Assembly (NCBI GenBank): GCA_026636295.1
Contig: CP089463.1
Span: forward strand, 558,001 to 622,000
Direction of reading: 5' to 3'
DNA length: 64,000 bases
DNA from: Medakamo hakoo
Taxonomy: Eukaryota > Chlorophyta > Trebouxiophyceae > Coccomyxaceae
This document shows, in pieces, positions 31,933 to 42,812 of this stretch (position 1 is its first letter; each line of letters opens with the position of its first letter). Below the pieces are notes generated by a model. It saw nothing but the letters and a program-made list of their open reading frames with translations, ran no database searches and was not told the origin of the DNA. A program made the position numbers and the translations under genes.

Positions 31933-33182
31933 ATGCTGCGCCGGCTGACGGGCTCGTCCTCCTCCTCCCGGGCCGCCGCCATGGCGGCGGCCGCCGCGGC
32001 GGCCGCGGTCACGCCGTCCACGGCCCACAACCGTGCCGAGACGCCCACGGTCGCGGAACCCAATGTCGGCTCGCCGAGTGCGGGCGCGGACGAATTGAAG
32101 GTGAGGGGCGGGGTGAAACGCGTGCATCCAGCGCGCGCATCTGGACCCCTAGGTGTGCGCAATATCCGACGCCGCCCTCTTGCATGCGGGTTGGATGGAG
32201 AAGTGGGGTCAGGCACGCGGGCGCGCAAAAAGAAATCCGCAATCGCAGGGGCGGGTCATGCCCCGTCCCCGCCCGCTCTCTCGAGATTTCGCTCACCACG
32301 CCCGCACCCGCCTCCCCCACCTCTCAGCAGACCGCCACCTCCACGTCCCCGTCCTCCCCTCCCCCACCCGCCTGGACCGCCGCCGCCGACGGCTGGGTCG
32401 ACGCGGCCGTCGACGACCTGGTCGCCTCCATCACGCCCGAGGATCTGGACGACGCCGTCAACGCGCTGCTCGTCCTCGGCCCGCCACCGTCGCCGCCTGG
32501 CCAGGGTGTGGTGGCGGCCATCCGCGAGCTGGACGCGACGGACGATGAAGACGCTGACGCGCCGGCGGGCGCCACCACCCCCAGCACGCTCATGGCCGAC
32601 GCCGACACCCGGCTGGCGTCGTCCGCCGCAATGCGCGCCCAGTTTGAAGACGCGCTGCGCGGCCTGCTGGGCGACCGCGAGGTGCGCGCCGCGTGCATGC
32701 GCCGCCTGGCCGCCGACCCGGCGTTCGAGGGCCTGCTGCGCGAAGTTAGCGCGGCCGCGGGCGTGTCCGTGCCGTCCCTGCTGCCGCCGGCCGCCCAGGC
32801 GGCGGGGCGGGGCGGCCCGTCCGCTCCGCGCGCGGGCGGCGACCCGCTCGTCGCGTTTGCCGACGCCTTGGCGGCCAGCCTCATCCGCCTGGGCCGCGAA
32901 GTCCGCGGCGTCGCGGCCGCGCTGGGCGACCTGGCCGTCCAGGCCGGGTACCGCGTCCACCGCCTGCTGACCGCGCCCTTTGGGCCGGAGGCGCACTACC
33001 TGGCCGGGCCGCCGTCGGCGGAAGCGGGCGGCCGGGCGGCGCCCACCAAGCCGCGCCGCCCTTCGGCCGACGCGCCGCTGGGCTCGCCGGAGTTCTGGGT
33101 GGACGTGCTGACGACCGTCGCGTGCGCGGTCGTCGCCATGCTGGTCGTCAAGCGCCTGCCCCGCCCGCGCCCCGGGGTGTGA
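31933..33182 (+). CDS. Unknown tail-anchored membrane protein
   Basis: Exons 31933-32100 and about 32331-33182 join in phase 0 (about 339 residues). The acceptor is a tandem CAGCAG, so one Gln is optional. Not recognised. What can be seen is an Ala/Ser-rich N-terminus, two acidic helical blocks (WVDAAVDDLVASITPEDLDD and IRELDATDDEDADAPAG), and a helical centre (RAQFEDALRGLLGDREVRAA). It ends in a single hydrophobic helix, WVDVLTTVACAVVAMLVVKR, followed by a short basic tail. That layout is typical of tail-anchored proteins of ER, mitochondria or peroxisomes. It is divergently paired with DIM1. Confidence 0.65.
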
Positions 33183-33472
33183 GCGCGTTTGTGTTTTTTC
33201 CCCCCATTCCGTCTGTCCTTTTTTTTGTGCGGCTGCCGCACGCCAAAACCTTGCTTTGTCCCCCTTTTTTTTCCCTGTCCCCTCCCGACACGTCTGCGTG
33301 CGTGTCCTCCCCCGCGCGCGCGCGCACAGCTTCCCTCCCCTGCCCTTGTGGGGCTTGTCTTTTTGTAAGATTTTTTTTATACGACGCAAAAGAGAAGAAA
33401 AACAAACTCGACACACACTAGCACAACCCCCTCACACTCCCCACACTCCATGCGTGTCATCACACACGCGCT
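33183..33472. other. Convergent spacer, tail-anchored protein / V-ATPase B
   Basis: 290 nt with long T-runs (33220-33226, 33266-33272, 33370-33378), a perfect 7-bp-arm hairpin at 33227-33241, a CG run near 33313-33326 and a TGTAA at 33364-33368. No ORF is supported. Confidence 0.5.
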
Positions 33473-35447
33473 TCACGCCGCGCCCGCCCGCCCTTCCTTG
33501 TCGTACCACGCATCCAGCGTCTTGGCCGTGATGCGGCGCAGCAGGTCCCGCGGGAAAATGCGCAGCAGCGACCACGCCAGGTCCAGCGACGCCTGGATGG
33601 GCCGAGCCTCGTACGCGCCCTGCGACACAAACCGGGCCTCAAACGCCTCCAGGAACTCCAGGTACAGCAGGTCTTCGGCCGACAGCGCTTCCTCGCCCAC
33701 GACCGCTTTCATGGCCACCACGTCCTTGCCGATGGCGTAGCACGCGTACAGCTGGTTGGACACCTCCGCGTGGTCGGCCCGCGTCATGCCCTCGCCGATC
33801 GCGCTCTTCATCAGCCGCGACAGCGACGGCAGCACGTTGATGGGCGGGTACACCTGCCGGTTGTGCAGCTGGCGGTCGACGTAGACCTGGCCCTCCGTGA
33901 TGTAGCCCGTCAGGTCGGGGATGGGGTGGGTGATGTCGTCGTTGGGCATGGTCAGGATGGGCAGCTGGGTGATGGACCCCTTGCGCCCCGAGATGCGGCC
34001 CGCCCGCTCGTAAATGGTCGCCAGGTCGGTGTACATGTAGCCCGGGTAGCCGCGCCGGCCGGGCACCTCCTCGCGGGCGGCCGACACCTCGCGCAGCGCG
34101 TCCGCGTACGACGACATGTCGGTGAGGATGACGAGGACGTGCTTGCCGCACTCGTACGCCAGGTACTCCGCGGTCGTGAGCGCGATGCGGGGCGTGATGA
34201 TCCGCTCGATCGTCGGGTCGTTGGCCAGGTTGAGGAAGAGGACGGTGCGGGCCATGGACCCGTTCTCCTCAAAGTCGCGCTTGAAAAAGTGGGCGGTCTC
34301 CATGTTGACGCCCATGGCCGCGAAGACGATGGCAAATTCTTCGTCGTCGTCGGCGGCGGCGGCGCCCTGGTCGCCTGGCGCGCCGCCGTTGTCCAGCCCG
34401 CCACCACCGCCGTGGCCCTTCTTCTTCTCGCCCTCGCCCAGCTTGACCAGGCCGGCCTGCCGGCAGATCTGGGCGGCAATGTCGTTGTGCGGCAGGCCCG
34501 CCGCGGAGAACAGCGGGATCTTCTGGCCGCGCGCGATCGAGTTCATGGTGTCGATGGTGGAAATGCCGGTCTGGATCATTTCTTCCGGGTACGTGCGTTC
34601 GGCCGGGTTGATGGACGCGCCGTTGATGTCCAAGAACTTGTCCGCGAGGACGGGCGGGCCGTTGTCGATGGGCGTGCCCGACCCGTTGAAGACGCGGCCC
34701 AGCATGTCGCGCGAGACGGGCGTGCGCAGCACTTCGCCCGTGAACTCCAGAACGGTGGACCGGTTGTCGATGCCGGACGTGCCTTCGAAGATCTGGACGA
34801 TGGCCTTGGAGCCGTCGACTTCCAGGACCTGGCCCCGGCGCACCGTGCCGTCGCCCAGGCGGACGTTGACGATTTCGGCGGACATGGGGCGCTGGAGATG
34901 GGAGAGGGGTGGGGGGGCGGGGTGGAGGGTTGAGCCGAGGTTGCAGCGAAAAAAAGAAAACGAGAGAGGACGCAGGCCTGCGTGCGGGTGCCGGGGGCGT
35001 GGGCGCCCGTTTTCACGGACGGACAGCCTGCAGGCGGGTCTGCCTCAACCCCCCGACCGTGGGCAGGCGAGGTCCGGCAGCCGGCGTGGCTCGTGCCGAC
35101 AGGACGAAAAGAGAATGGGCATGAGAGCGAGCGCGCAAAGCCAAAAAAACGCCACGCCGTTTCCCCTCTCACCTTGACGTGCTCGACCACGACCAGCGGC
35201 CCGCTGACGCCCGCGATGGTGCGGTACTCTGTGTCGGGGTGGGGAGGAAGGGGCGAGAAGGGGCGGTGTGAGGACGGTTGCGACGGGGGCAGGCCGATCG
35301 ACGGACGAATTTTTTGTTCCGTCTTTTCATTTCGTCCGCCCGCCGCGCACAAAACGCACCCGTCCGCGGTTCCACGATGTAGTCGCGGGCGGCCGCGTCA
35401 ATCTGGGCCTTGAGCGCGGCCATGGAATCCAGGGAGGCGGCCGCCAT
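33473..35447 (-). CDS. VMA2: V-type H+-ATPase subunit B
   Basis: The non-catalytic nucleotide-binding subunit of the V1 sector, which energises vacuole and endomembrane acidification. Exons are 35447-35360, 35228-35173 and 34891-33473 (phases 1 and 0), giving 520 residues. Family blocks: [87 protein letters not shown] and [20 protein letters not shown]. Between RQAGLV and [11 protein letters not shown] there is a Lys-, Gly- and Asp-rich insertion of about 35 residues (nt about 34345-34450), much longer than in the animal or plant proteins I know. Both introns lie near the 5' end. Confidence 0.95.
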
Positions 35448-35674
35448 GGCTGTTTTTTTTGTGGCGGTTCCTTTCGCACAGCGGGGAAAAGGAGGGAGTG
35501 GACGCCCCCCCCCACCTCTCCATCCATCTCCATTTTTTTTTCCCGGCTGGCTTCCGTGTTGCACGCCCGCTCTCTCACATGGACACTCCTCTCTTTCTCA
35601 CGCTCTCTTGGGGGTCGGGCGCGCGAATAAAAACCTCTCTCCCTCACACCCCTCCCGTGTCCCTCTCATGTGTC

Positions 35675-37443
35675 TCATGCCCCAACCAGCGCCGCCTCGC
35701 CCGCCTTGATGCTCTTGCTCAACTCAAACATCGTCGCCACGCCGGACTCGGGCGTGCCCACAAGCACGCCGTGCCCCAAGTTGAGGATGTGCCCCTTGGG
35801 TCCCGCCTTGGCCAAGCAGTCCCGGACGGCCGCTTCAATGGCCGCGTCACTGCCGAACAAGCACACAGGGTCGACGTTGCCCTGGACGGCTTTGGCCGGG
35901 CCGAGCCGCTTGCGCGCGTCCGCCATGTCGACGGACCAGTCCAGCCCCACGACGTCCGCGCCGGTGGCGCCCAGGCGCTCTAGGAGGCCGCCGGACCCGT
36001 TGGCGTACAGGGTGACGGGCACGCCCGGGTGTTCCGCGTGGACGGCGGCGATGATTCTTTCGATGTAGGGGCGCGACCACGCGTCCCACACGGCCGGCGG
36101 CAGCTGGCCGCCCCACGAGTCGAAGAGCATGATGCACTGGGCGCCGGACGACGCCTGGTAGCAGGCGTACGTGGCCACCTGGTCGGCCAGGTGGGACAGC
36201 AGGGCGTGCAGGACGTCGGGCGCCGAGTGCATCATCGACTTGATCGTGCGGTAGGTCGCCGACGCGGCGCCCTCGACGACGTACGTGGCCAGCGTCCAGG
36301 GCGCGCCGACGAAGCCCAGGACCGCGGCGCCGGCCCCGACTTCTTGGCGGAGCAGGCCCAGCGAGTCGCCGACGAAGGAGAGCTGGGACAGGTCGAGGGC
36401 GTGCAGGGCGCGGACGCCCTCGGCCGTGCGGATGGGCGCGTCGATGAGCGGGCCCTTCGCGTCGTCGATTTCAAAGGGCACGCCCAGGGCGGGCAGCGGC
36501 GTGAGGATGTCGGAAAACAGGATGACGCCGTCCGGGCGGAAGGAGCGCCAGGGCTGGAGCGAGATCTCCACGATCAAGTCGGTCGTCTCGGAACTGGGGT
36601 GGGTGGGTGAGTTGGTGGGCGGGGTTGGGGGCGGGGGTGGGTGGTGAGGAGGGACGCGCACGTGCGCGGGGGGGCGGCTCTGAAGGAGAAGAGCCGCCGC
36701 ACCGCTCGACCAAGCAAAACGCACCGCTCCCGGAAGGACGGGTACCGCTGGGCCAGGTCGCGGTAGGCCTTCTGGTACCGGCCGGCCTGGCGCATCATCC
36801 TGTCGAGTGGTGCGAGCGGACGAGTCGAGGGGTGGGTGAGGATGGGCATGGATGCGAGAGGGTTGGGGCAGCGCGGCCAGTGCGAGAGGCAGGAAAACCG
36901 CCACCGCACTGGCGCATCGCTGGGCGTCCGATTGCCGGTCCGGCGGTCGCGACCCAAGCTCACGCCTCGTCAGCACCCATCCACGATTGCGTGGGCGACA
37001 AGAGACTCTGGCGTGGTCGCGAGCACGCGAAAGGGATAGCGCACAGCGAAAAACACGACCGAGCGCCGCTGCAAAACAAAAAACACACCAGCACGGCGCC
37101 CGGGGGACGGCTTCACCGCGGGCGGCCTTGACCATCAGGGGCACGTCTATTGGGAGGTGAGGGTAAGGGTGGACGTGAGAGGAGGAGGAGGGCAGGGCGC
37201 ACCGGCAAGCGCGCTCTCCAATTGGGTGAGGCGGCTGCCTTACCCGACGCCGGCGGAGGGCGCGAGTGGCGCCCTCTCCCTCATTTCGCCCGTCGACACG
37301 CGGGGCTGCCCCCTCTGCCCCCACCAACACTCACCATCCGTGGCTGCGGCCTGCACACGCACAGCGGACCGGCGCGCGGCGTGGCCGCGACCGACGTGGA
37401 CGGCCGACACGGGCGCCGACGTCGACGCGGCGGCCAGCGGCAT
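35675..37443 (-). CDS. HEME: Uroporphyrinogen decarboxylase, plastid
   Basis: It decarboxylates uroporphyrinogen III to coproporphyrinogen III on the heme/chlorophyll pathway. Exons are 37443-37335, 37146-37089, 36799-36725 and 36593-35675 (phases 1, 2 and 2), giving 386 residues. Exon 1 is a textbook transit peptide ([29 protein letters not shown]). The joins rebuild conserved blocks: [26 protein letters not shown] and [22 protein letters not shown]. Then come [44 protein letters not shown] and [15 protein letters not shown]. Three of the four exons cover only the first 80 codons. It lies tandem with V-ATPase B on the minus strand. Confidence 0.94.
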
Positions 37444-37663
37444 AGCGTTTTTGCTTTTTTTGTGTGTGTGGGTCTAGTGCGCGCTCCAAAGGGAGGGCGC
37501 CCGTGCCTCTGTGGGGACTGCGGCCGGAAGAGATGCGGCTCAAGTGTACACTGGCGTGTCGAGTGCTCGTCTCTTGTCAGCCCCAACCACGCCCCTTTCT
37601 CGAAAAAGGCCGGTGTGAGTCGTCGAGCCGTCGTTTAGCTGCGTTTTTCGTTCTCACAACTCA
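37444..37663. promoter_or_regulatory. Divergent promoter region, HEME / DnaJ-type zinc finger
   Basis: 220 nt between start codons of two probable plastid-protein genes. A T-run with GTGTGTGTGG lies next to the HEME start. No defined element was recognised. Confidence 0.4.
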
Positions 37664-38239
37664 ATGGACGTCGTCTCCTCCATCGCCGATGTGGCAGGGG
37701 AAGCCCTGGCGTTTGGCGCGGTGGCCGCTTGTGCCGCTTTAATCTATGCACGAGGCCGTGCACAGTCGAGCTCCGTGGCGGGACCGGTGAGACGAGAGAC
37801 GGCGGTTTCGGGGAGGGGAGGCGCGGCGTCTTTCCCGCGGCCGACGACCACCTCGCGCCCGTCTCTCCATCCTCGTACTCCCTCCCCCGGGCCGTGCGAC
37901 AGGCAGGAAGCACTCACGCACGCCCACCGGAACACACCACCACCACCACAACAGTCCGGCCTGTGCTCGCGCTGCCGCGGCACCGGCCTCCAGGAATGCT
38001 CGCTCTGCTACGGCCGGGGCTCCATCGCCAAGCCGGGCTTTGTCAACACGGCCGACCGCGTCAACAGGACGCCTTGCCCGCGGTGCGAGGGCGCGGGCCA
38101 GCACGCGTGCAACCTGTGCGGCGGTGGAGGAGGGCCGGGGAAAGAGGAGGCGCTGCGGGTTGAGAGGGCGAGGACGAGAGGCGGCGGTGCACCGCCGCCG
38201 CCGCCGAGGAGGAGGAGGGGCGGTGACGACGGGCTGTGA
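37664..38239 (+). CDS. Membrane-anchored DnaJ-type cysteine-rich zinc-finger protein
   Basis: Exons 37664-37786 and 37955-38239 join in phase 0 (135 residues). Exon 1 encodes a hydrophobic helix (AGEALAFGAVAACAALIYA). Exon 2 carries four CxxCxGxG-type repeats (CSRCRGTG, CSLCYGRG, CPRCEGAG, CNLCGGGG), the zinc-binding arrangement of the DnaJ central domain, with no J domain. Plant proteins of this shape (BSD2, LQY1, PSA2) are plastid thiol-disulfide or assembly chaperones, so a similar role is inferred. The tail after the last repeat is Arg/Pro-rich and probably disordered. Confidence 0.8.
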   Translation: MDVVSSIADVAGEALAFGAVAACAALIYARGRAQSSSVAGPVRRETAVSGRGGAASFPRPTTTSRPSLHPRTPSPGPCDRQEALTHAHRNTPPPPQQSGLCSRCRGTGLQECSLCYGRGSIAKPGFVNTADRVNRTPCPRCEGAGQHACNLCGGGGGPGKEEALRVERARTRGGGAPPPPPRRRRGGDDGL

Positions 38240-38386
38240 ATGATGGGACGGAGAGCGTGGTCGCGCCCCTGCAGTGGAGCGTTTTCTCGAGCGCGGCCGC
38301 GCCCTGGTTTTTCGAGCGCGCGCGCCCCCTCCACAACAGCAACCACCCTTCCTGGACCCACATCCATCGCAGGGGGATCCAGCGCC

Positions 38387-41360
38387 ATGCTCATCGACAA
38401 GCCTGTGTGGGTCAGCCACGGAGGTGAGGTGGGGGCGTGGCCGTGCGTTTTTGTTTTTTCAAGCCATCGGCGCGAAAAAACCGATGCGAGCGACGAAAGA
38501 CGGGGCCGCGGCGCGCCCGTCCAGCACGCTCCTCCTCATCCCCACACCCCGCTCACTGGACGCGCCGGTCAATGGGGCACCCTCTCAACGTCGAATCAGC
38601 GTGCTTGTGGTGGCGCGAGGACCCCGACAGCGCAGTCGCCACAGCGTGCGCGCGCTCACGCCTCTCCCCGCACACCACCTCCACCTCCACCCACGACCAG
38701 GCTCGTCCATCTATGCCGTCGACGTCCACCCGTCCGGCCTGCGCTTCGCCACCGGCGGCAACGACGCCAAGGTCCGCATCTGGGCCCTGGGCCCCGTCCT
38801 GGACCCGGCCCAGGAAGCGGCGGGGCCGGGCGCCCGCCCGCGCGCGCTCGCGGTGCTGGGCGACCACGCGACGGCCGTCAACGCCGTCCGCTTCGACGGG
38901 TCCGGCCGGCGCCTGGCCTCCGGGTCCGACGACACCTTTGTCTGCATCTTTGAGCTGCGCGGCGGCGGCGGGGGCGGCGCCGCGCCCGGCTCCCTGGCCG
39001 GGTCCGACGGCGGGCACGAGGTCTGGAAGGTCGCGCACCAGCTGCGCGGCCACGGCCAAAACGTCACGGACGTGGCCTGGTCGCCCGACGACCGCTTCCT
39101 CGCGTCCGCGTCGCTGGACAATACGGTCGTCGTATGGGACGCGGCGACGGGCGGCCGCGTCGCCCGCCTGGAAGGGCACACGTCGTACGTCAAGGGCGTG
39201 GCGTGGGACCCGGTCGGGACGTACCTCGCGTCCGCGGCCGACGACGCGTCCGTCATCATCTGGCGGCGGGAGGGGTGGACCCAGGTGAAGCGGGTGACCG
39301 CGCCCTTCCAGGGCGGCACCGTCTCCTCGTCCTTCTCCATGCGCCCGGGCTGGACGCCCGACGGGTCCGCCCTGGCCGTCTGCAACGCGTTCGACCCCGA
39401 CGCGGGCGTCCACTTCTCCCCGCTCATCGCGCGCGACACGTGGGCGTCCGACTTCTCCCTGGTCGGCCACACGGGCGCGGTCGTCGTCGCCCGCCCCAAC
39501 CCGCACCTGGTGCGCGGCAAGGGCGGCGCCGGGCCGGCGTGCGTCATCGCCGTCGGCTCCCAGGACCACCGCCTGACGGTCTGGCGGTCCGACACGGCCA
39601 AAGCCCTGTTTGTCGGCGCCAAATTCTTCAAGCAGACGGTCGTGGACGTGGCGTGGACGCCCGACGGGTACGGCTTGCTGGCCGTGTCCACGGACGGCAC
39701 GCTGGCCGCCTTCCAGTTCGAGGCGGCGGAGCTGGGCGAGCTGCTGTCCGCCGAGGAGGCGGCCAGGCACGTCGCGGCGCGTTACGGCGACGCGTCCGCC
39801 CGGCAGTCGGCCTTTGCGGAGACGGCGGACCAGATCATGCTGGAGGGCGGCGGCGGGCCGAGGGTGCCGGTCCGGCCGGGCCTGCCCACGCCGCCGGCGG
39901 GCCTGGGCGGCCGGCTCGGCGGTGGTGGTGGTGGCGGTGGTGCGGTGAGAGGGCCGGCCGTCGGCTCGCTCGACGCCCGCCTGGCTGTCGCCAACGGCGG
40001 CGGGCCCGCGCCCGGTCCGTCCCGGGCTTTGGCCCTGGCGTCCGGCGGGGCCATGCCTGCGCCGCCACAGGCGGCCCGGGCGCCGGCCGCGATGACGGCC
40101 CTGGCGCCCGAGCCGGACGGCGGCGGCCGCCGCGGCGGGGGCCGCGCCGCGCGAGGCGGACCCGCCGCGTCCGCCACCATCCTGGCCGCGCCGCCCGCCC
40201 TGGCCCGCCTGTCCGTGCCCGTGCCGGGTGACCTGCCACCTGCACCCCCCGGCACCACCGCCCGCCCGCCGCACGCACCCCCTCCTCCCCCCGCCGGCGT
40301 CTTTGAAGCCGCCAACTCGACGGCCGCGCTCGGCCAGCGCCCGACCGTCGCGCTGCGCCTGACGCGCGGCGGCGGGGCGGAACCGGGGTGGACGGACACG
40401 CTGGCCGGCACGGCCGCCGCCCTGGCGGCGTCTCCCGCCCTGGCGGCCGTCGCCACGGCGGACGGCACGCTCCAGGTCTACTCGCGGTCCGGCCGCCGCC
40501 TGCTGCCCGGCATCGCCCTGGGCGCGCCGCCCGCCTTCCTGGCCGCGGACCACCCGGCCTTCCCGGCCCGGCTGCTCGTCGTCACGACGGACGGGGCCAT
40601 GCGGCTGTGGGACTTCGCGCCCGGCGGCGGCAGCGGCGGCGACGGCGCGGCCGTCGACCCCGTGGCCGGCGCGGTGCCGGCCACCCTGGTCGACGCGTCC
40701 GTCGCCCCGCTCGTCTTTGGCGGGTCCTCCGGCTCGACCGACCCGGTGTCCATCGCGTCCATGCGCCTGGCCGGATCCGCCGGCCTGCCCTTGGCCGTCC
40801 TCACCGACATGACGGCCGCCGCCTTCCACCCGGGCCTGCGGGCGTGGCTGCGCGTCGCCGACACGGCGTTCCCCGGGTCGGCGTACGGGGTGAGCGGCGG
40901 GGCCGCCGCGTCCGCCATGGCCGGCGCCGGCGACCTGGCGTCCGCCCAGGCGTCCGCCGCGTCGGCCGGCCGTCCCGGCGAGCTCGCGCCCATGCTGGCC
41001 CTGGGCTCCGCGGCCGACCAGTCGCGCGCCAACCTGGAGGCGAACCTCGCGTCCGCGGCCGCGCTGGGCTCGGCCCGGGAGTACCGGGGCTGGCTGCTGG
41101 CGTACGCCGACTTCCTGGCCCGGACGGGCGACGAGGCCCGCCTGCGGGAAGCCGTGGGCGAGCTGCTGGGCCCGACCGGGTACGGCGGCGGCGGCGGGGG
41201 CGGCGGCGGCGCCGGCGGCTGGGCGCCGACTTTCCTGGGCCTGGACAAGCGCGCGCTCTTGCGCGACGTGCTGGGCGCCGTCGGCCGCCACCGCGGCTGC
41301 CAGCGCTTTGTGACGGAGATGGCGGCGCTGCTGGAGCATGCTGCACCCCCGACGGGGTGA
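38387..41360 (+). CDS. HIRA: HIRA, histone H3.3 chaperone subunit (WD40)
   Basis: HIRA deposits H3.3-H4 independently of replication. A 37-nt first exon (38387-38423, MLIDKPVWVSHGG) joins exon 38701-41360 in phase 1, giving 898 residues. WD40 repeats fill roughly residues 13-400: IYAVDVHPSGLRFATGGNDA, NAVRFDGSGRRLASGSDD, DVAWSPDDRFLASASLDNTV, GVAWDPVGTYLASAADDASV and VDVAWTPDGYGLLAVSTDGT. A Gly/Pro/Ala-rich linker with a B-domain-like region follows. The C-terminal Hira domain starts near PTVALRLTRGGG, with LQVYSRSGRRLLPGIALG and later QRFVTEMAALLEHA. The linker is extremely GC-rich. Confidence 0.9.
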
Positions 41361-41659
41361 AGGCGAGGGATGGGAGCGTGGGACGTGGGGGAAAGCGGGA
41401 GGGCGCGGCCCGTCCTGTTGTTTTTTGTTCGTGAGAGGTGTGCACAGCGAACGAAAGTTAAACGAAAAACCAACCCGTCCGTCTTGTTCCCGCCTTGCCC
41501 ACGTCGGCGTGCGTGCCTGTCTCTGCCTCCCACATGGAGAGAGTGTGTGTGAGAGAATGCGTGCGAAACGAACGACAGAACAAAAAAACCAACCGACACC
41601 TCTCATTCTTAACACGCACGCCTCCCCCGCTCCCCCACCGCCCGTCCCCCTGCCCCTCG
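41361..41659. other. Convergent spacer, HIRA / OSCP
   Basis: 299 nt. Two imperfect direct repeats about 121 nt apart share CGAACGAMAG followed by AAAAACCAACC (41448-41476 and 41569-41594). The rest is C- and GA-rich filler, with no ORF. Confidence 0.5.
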
Positions 41660-42696
41660 TCACACGCCCAGCCCACTCATCACCAGGTTCTGGACCTGCT
41701 TGATCCGGGACGCGATGGACAGGTCGATGTGCTTGTCGCCCACGTCGATCACGACGCCGCCGATGATGGCCGGGTCCACGCGCTGGACGAGCGTCAGGGC
41801 CTTGCCCTTGGGCAGGATGTCGCCCAGCCCCTTCCGGATTTCGTCCGCTTCCTCCGCGGACAGCGGGTCCGCCGTCGTCACAAAGGCCGTCACCTGGCCG
41901 CGCGCGTGGGCGACCAGCTCGCCGAACGTGTCGAAGATTTTGCCGGCCTCACCCAGGCGGTTGTTGTCGGCCAGCACCGCGAAAAAGTTTTTGGTCAGTT
42001 CATTCACTTTCAAATCCGCCAGGATGGCTTCCAGCTGGGCGCCTTTCGCTTTCTTGGGCACGGACCGGTCCTTGAGGAAGGCGGCAAAGGCGGGGGAGGA
42101 GGCCGCGAGCGTGCGGATCTGTTGGTGAGGGGCGGGGAGGGAAATGGAGCGAGTGTGAGCGGAGGGGTTGGTGCGCGGGCGAGGGCGGACGAGGACGAAA
42201 CACGCTGCGCCTCGCCTCACCTGGACCAGGTCCTTGTCCACCGCGTCCAGGGCGCCCGCTTTTTTAGACGCGGCGAACAGGGCAGTCGCGTACCGCCCCT
42301 GGATGCCCTGGGTGGAGGGGGCGTTCAGGTCCTGTTGCGTGTGTGGGTGGAGGGAGAGGCAATGAGAGGAGCGGTCGATCGAGTGCGTGTTGCGGCGTTG
42401 CGTTTCCTTTTCCAACTCTCTCTTACCTCCTTGTCGTTGGGCGGGGCCGCCCACGCGGACGCGGAGGAGGACACGCCCCGGGTGGCCTGTAGTGTGGGGA
42501 TGAAAAGGGATGGGCGAGGGCGGTGAGGGCGCGCCACGAAAGCGTCAGGGGTGGAGGCGCGCGACGGCGCGGCAGAGGGGTGCGGGCGGACGGTTTGCAC
42601 CGCGCCCGCGCCCACTCCACCACTCACCTGCGCCTCGGAGCAGGACGCCAGGCGGGCCCGGCCGGCCAGGAGGGACGCAGCAGCCCGGCGGAGCAT
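41660..42696 (-). CDS. Mitochondrial ATP synthase OSCP (delta) subunit
   Basis: OSCP joins F1 to the peripheral stalk of ATP synthase. Four exons, 42696-42628, 42486-42427, 42331-42221 and 42118-41660, all in phase 0, give 232 residues. Exons 1-2 encode a mitochondrial presequence (MLRRAAASLLAGRARLASC, RGVSSSASAW). The N-terminal domain follows with GIQGRYATALFAASKKAG. The central AFLKDRSVPKKAKGAQLEAI and TKNFFAVLADNNRLGEAGKI, and the C-terminal DPAIIGGVVIDVGDKHIDLS, are diagnostic. The plastid delta subunit has the same fold, but the presequence and sequence favour mitochondria. Confidence 0.92.
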
Positions 42697-42812
42697 CAGG
42701 CTGCGTGTGTGTTTTTGGGCGAAGGAGGGGACGCCGCCGCAATAGCTGTTTTGAGGGGCGAAGCCATTTCTCTCTCCCGTGGCACAGGCTTCATTGCGGT
42801 CCCGTCATCGTC
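42697..42812. promoter_or_regulatory. Divergent promoter region, OSCP / DUF3593-like
   Basis: 116 nt between start codons. CAATAGCTG and a TTCATTGCGG step are the only less GC-rich parts. Confidence 0.4.

Noticed and set aside
38553-41663. 1036-residue open frame antisense to HIRA
   Set aside because: It is a by-product of GC-rich codons. The sense frame has WD40 repeats and the Hira domain, and the antisense product is low-complexity Gly/Arg without any family pattern.
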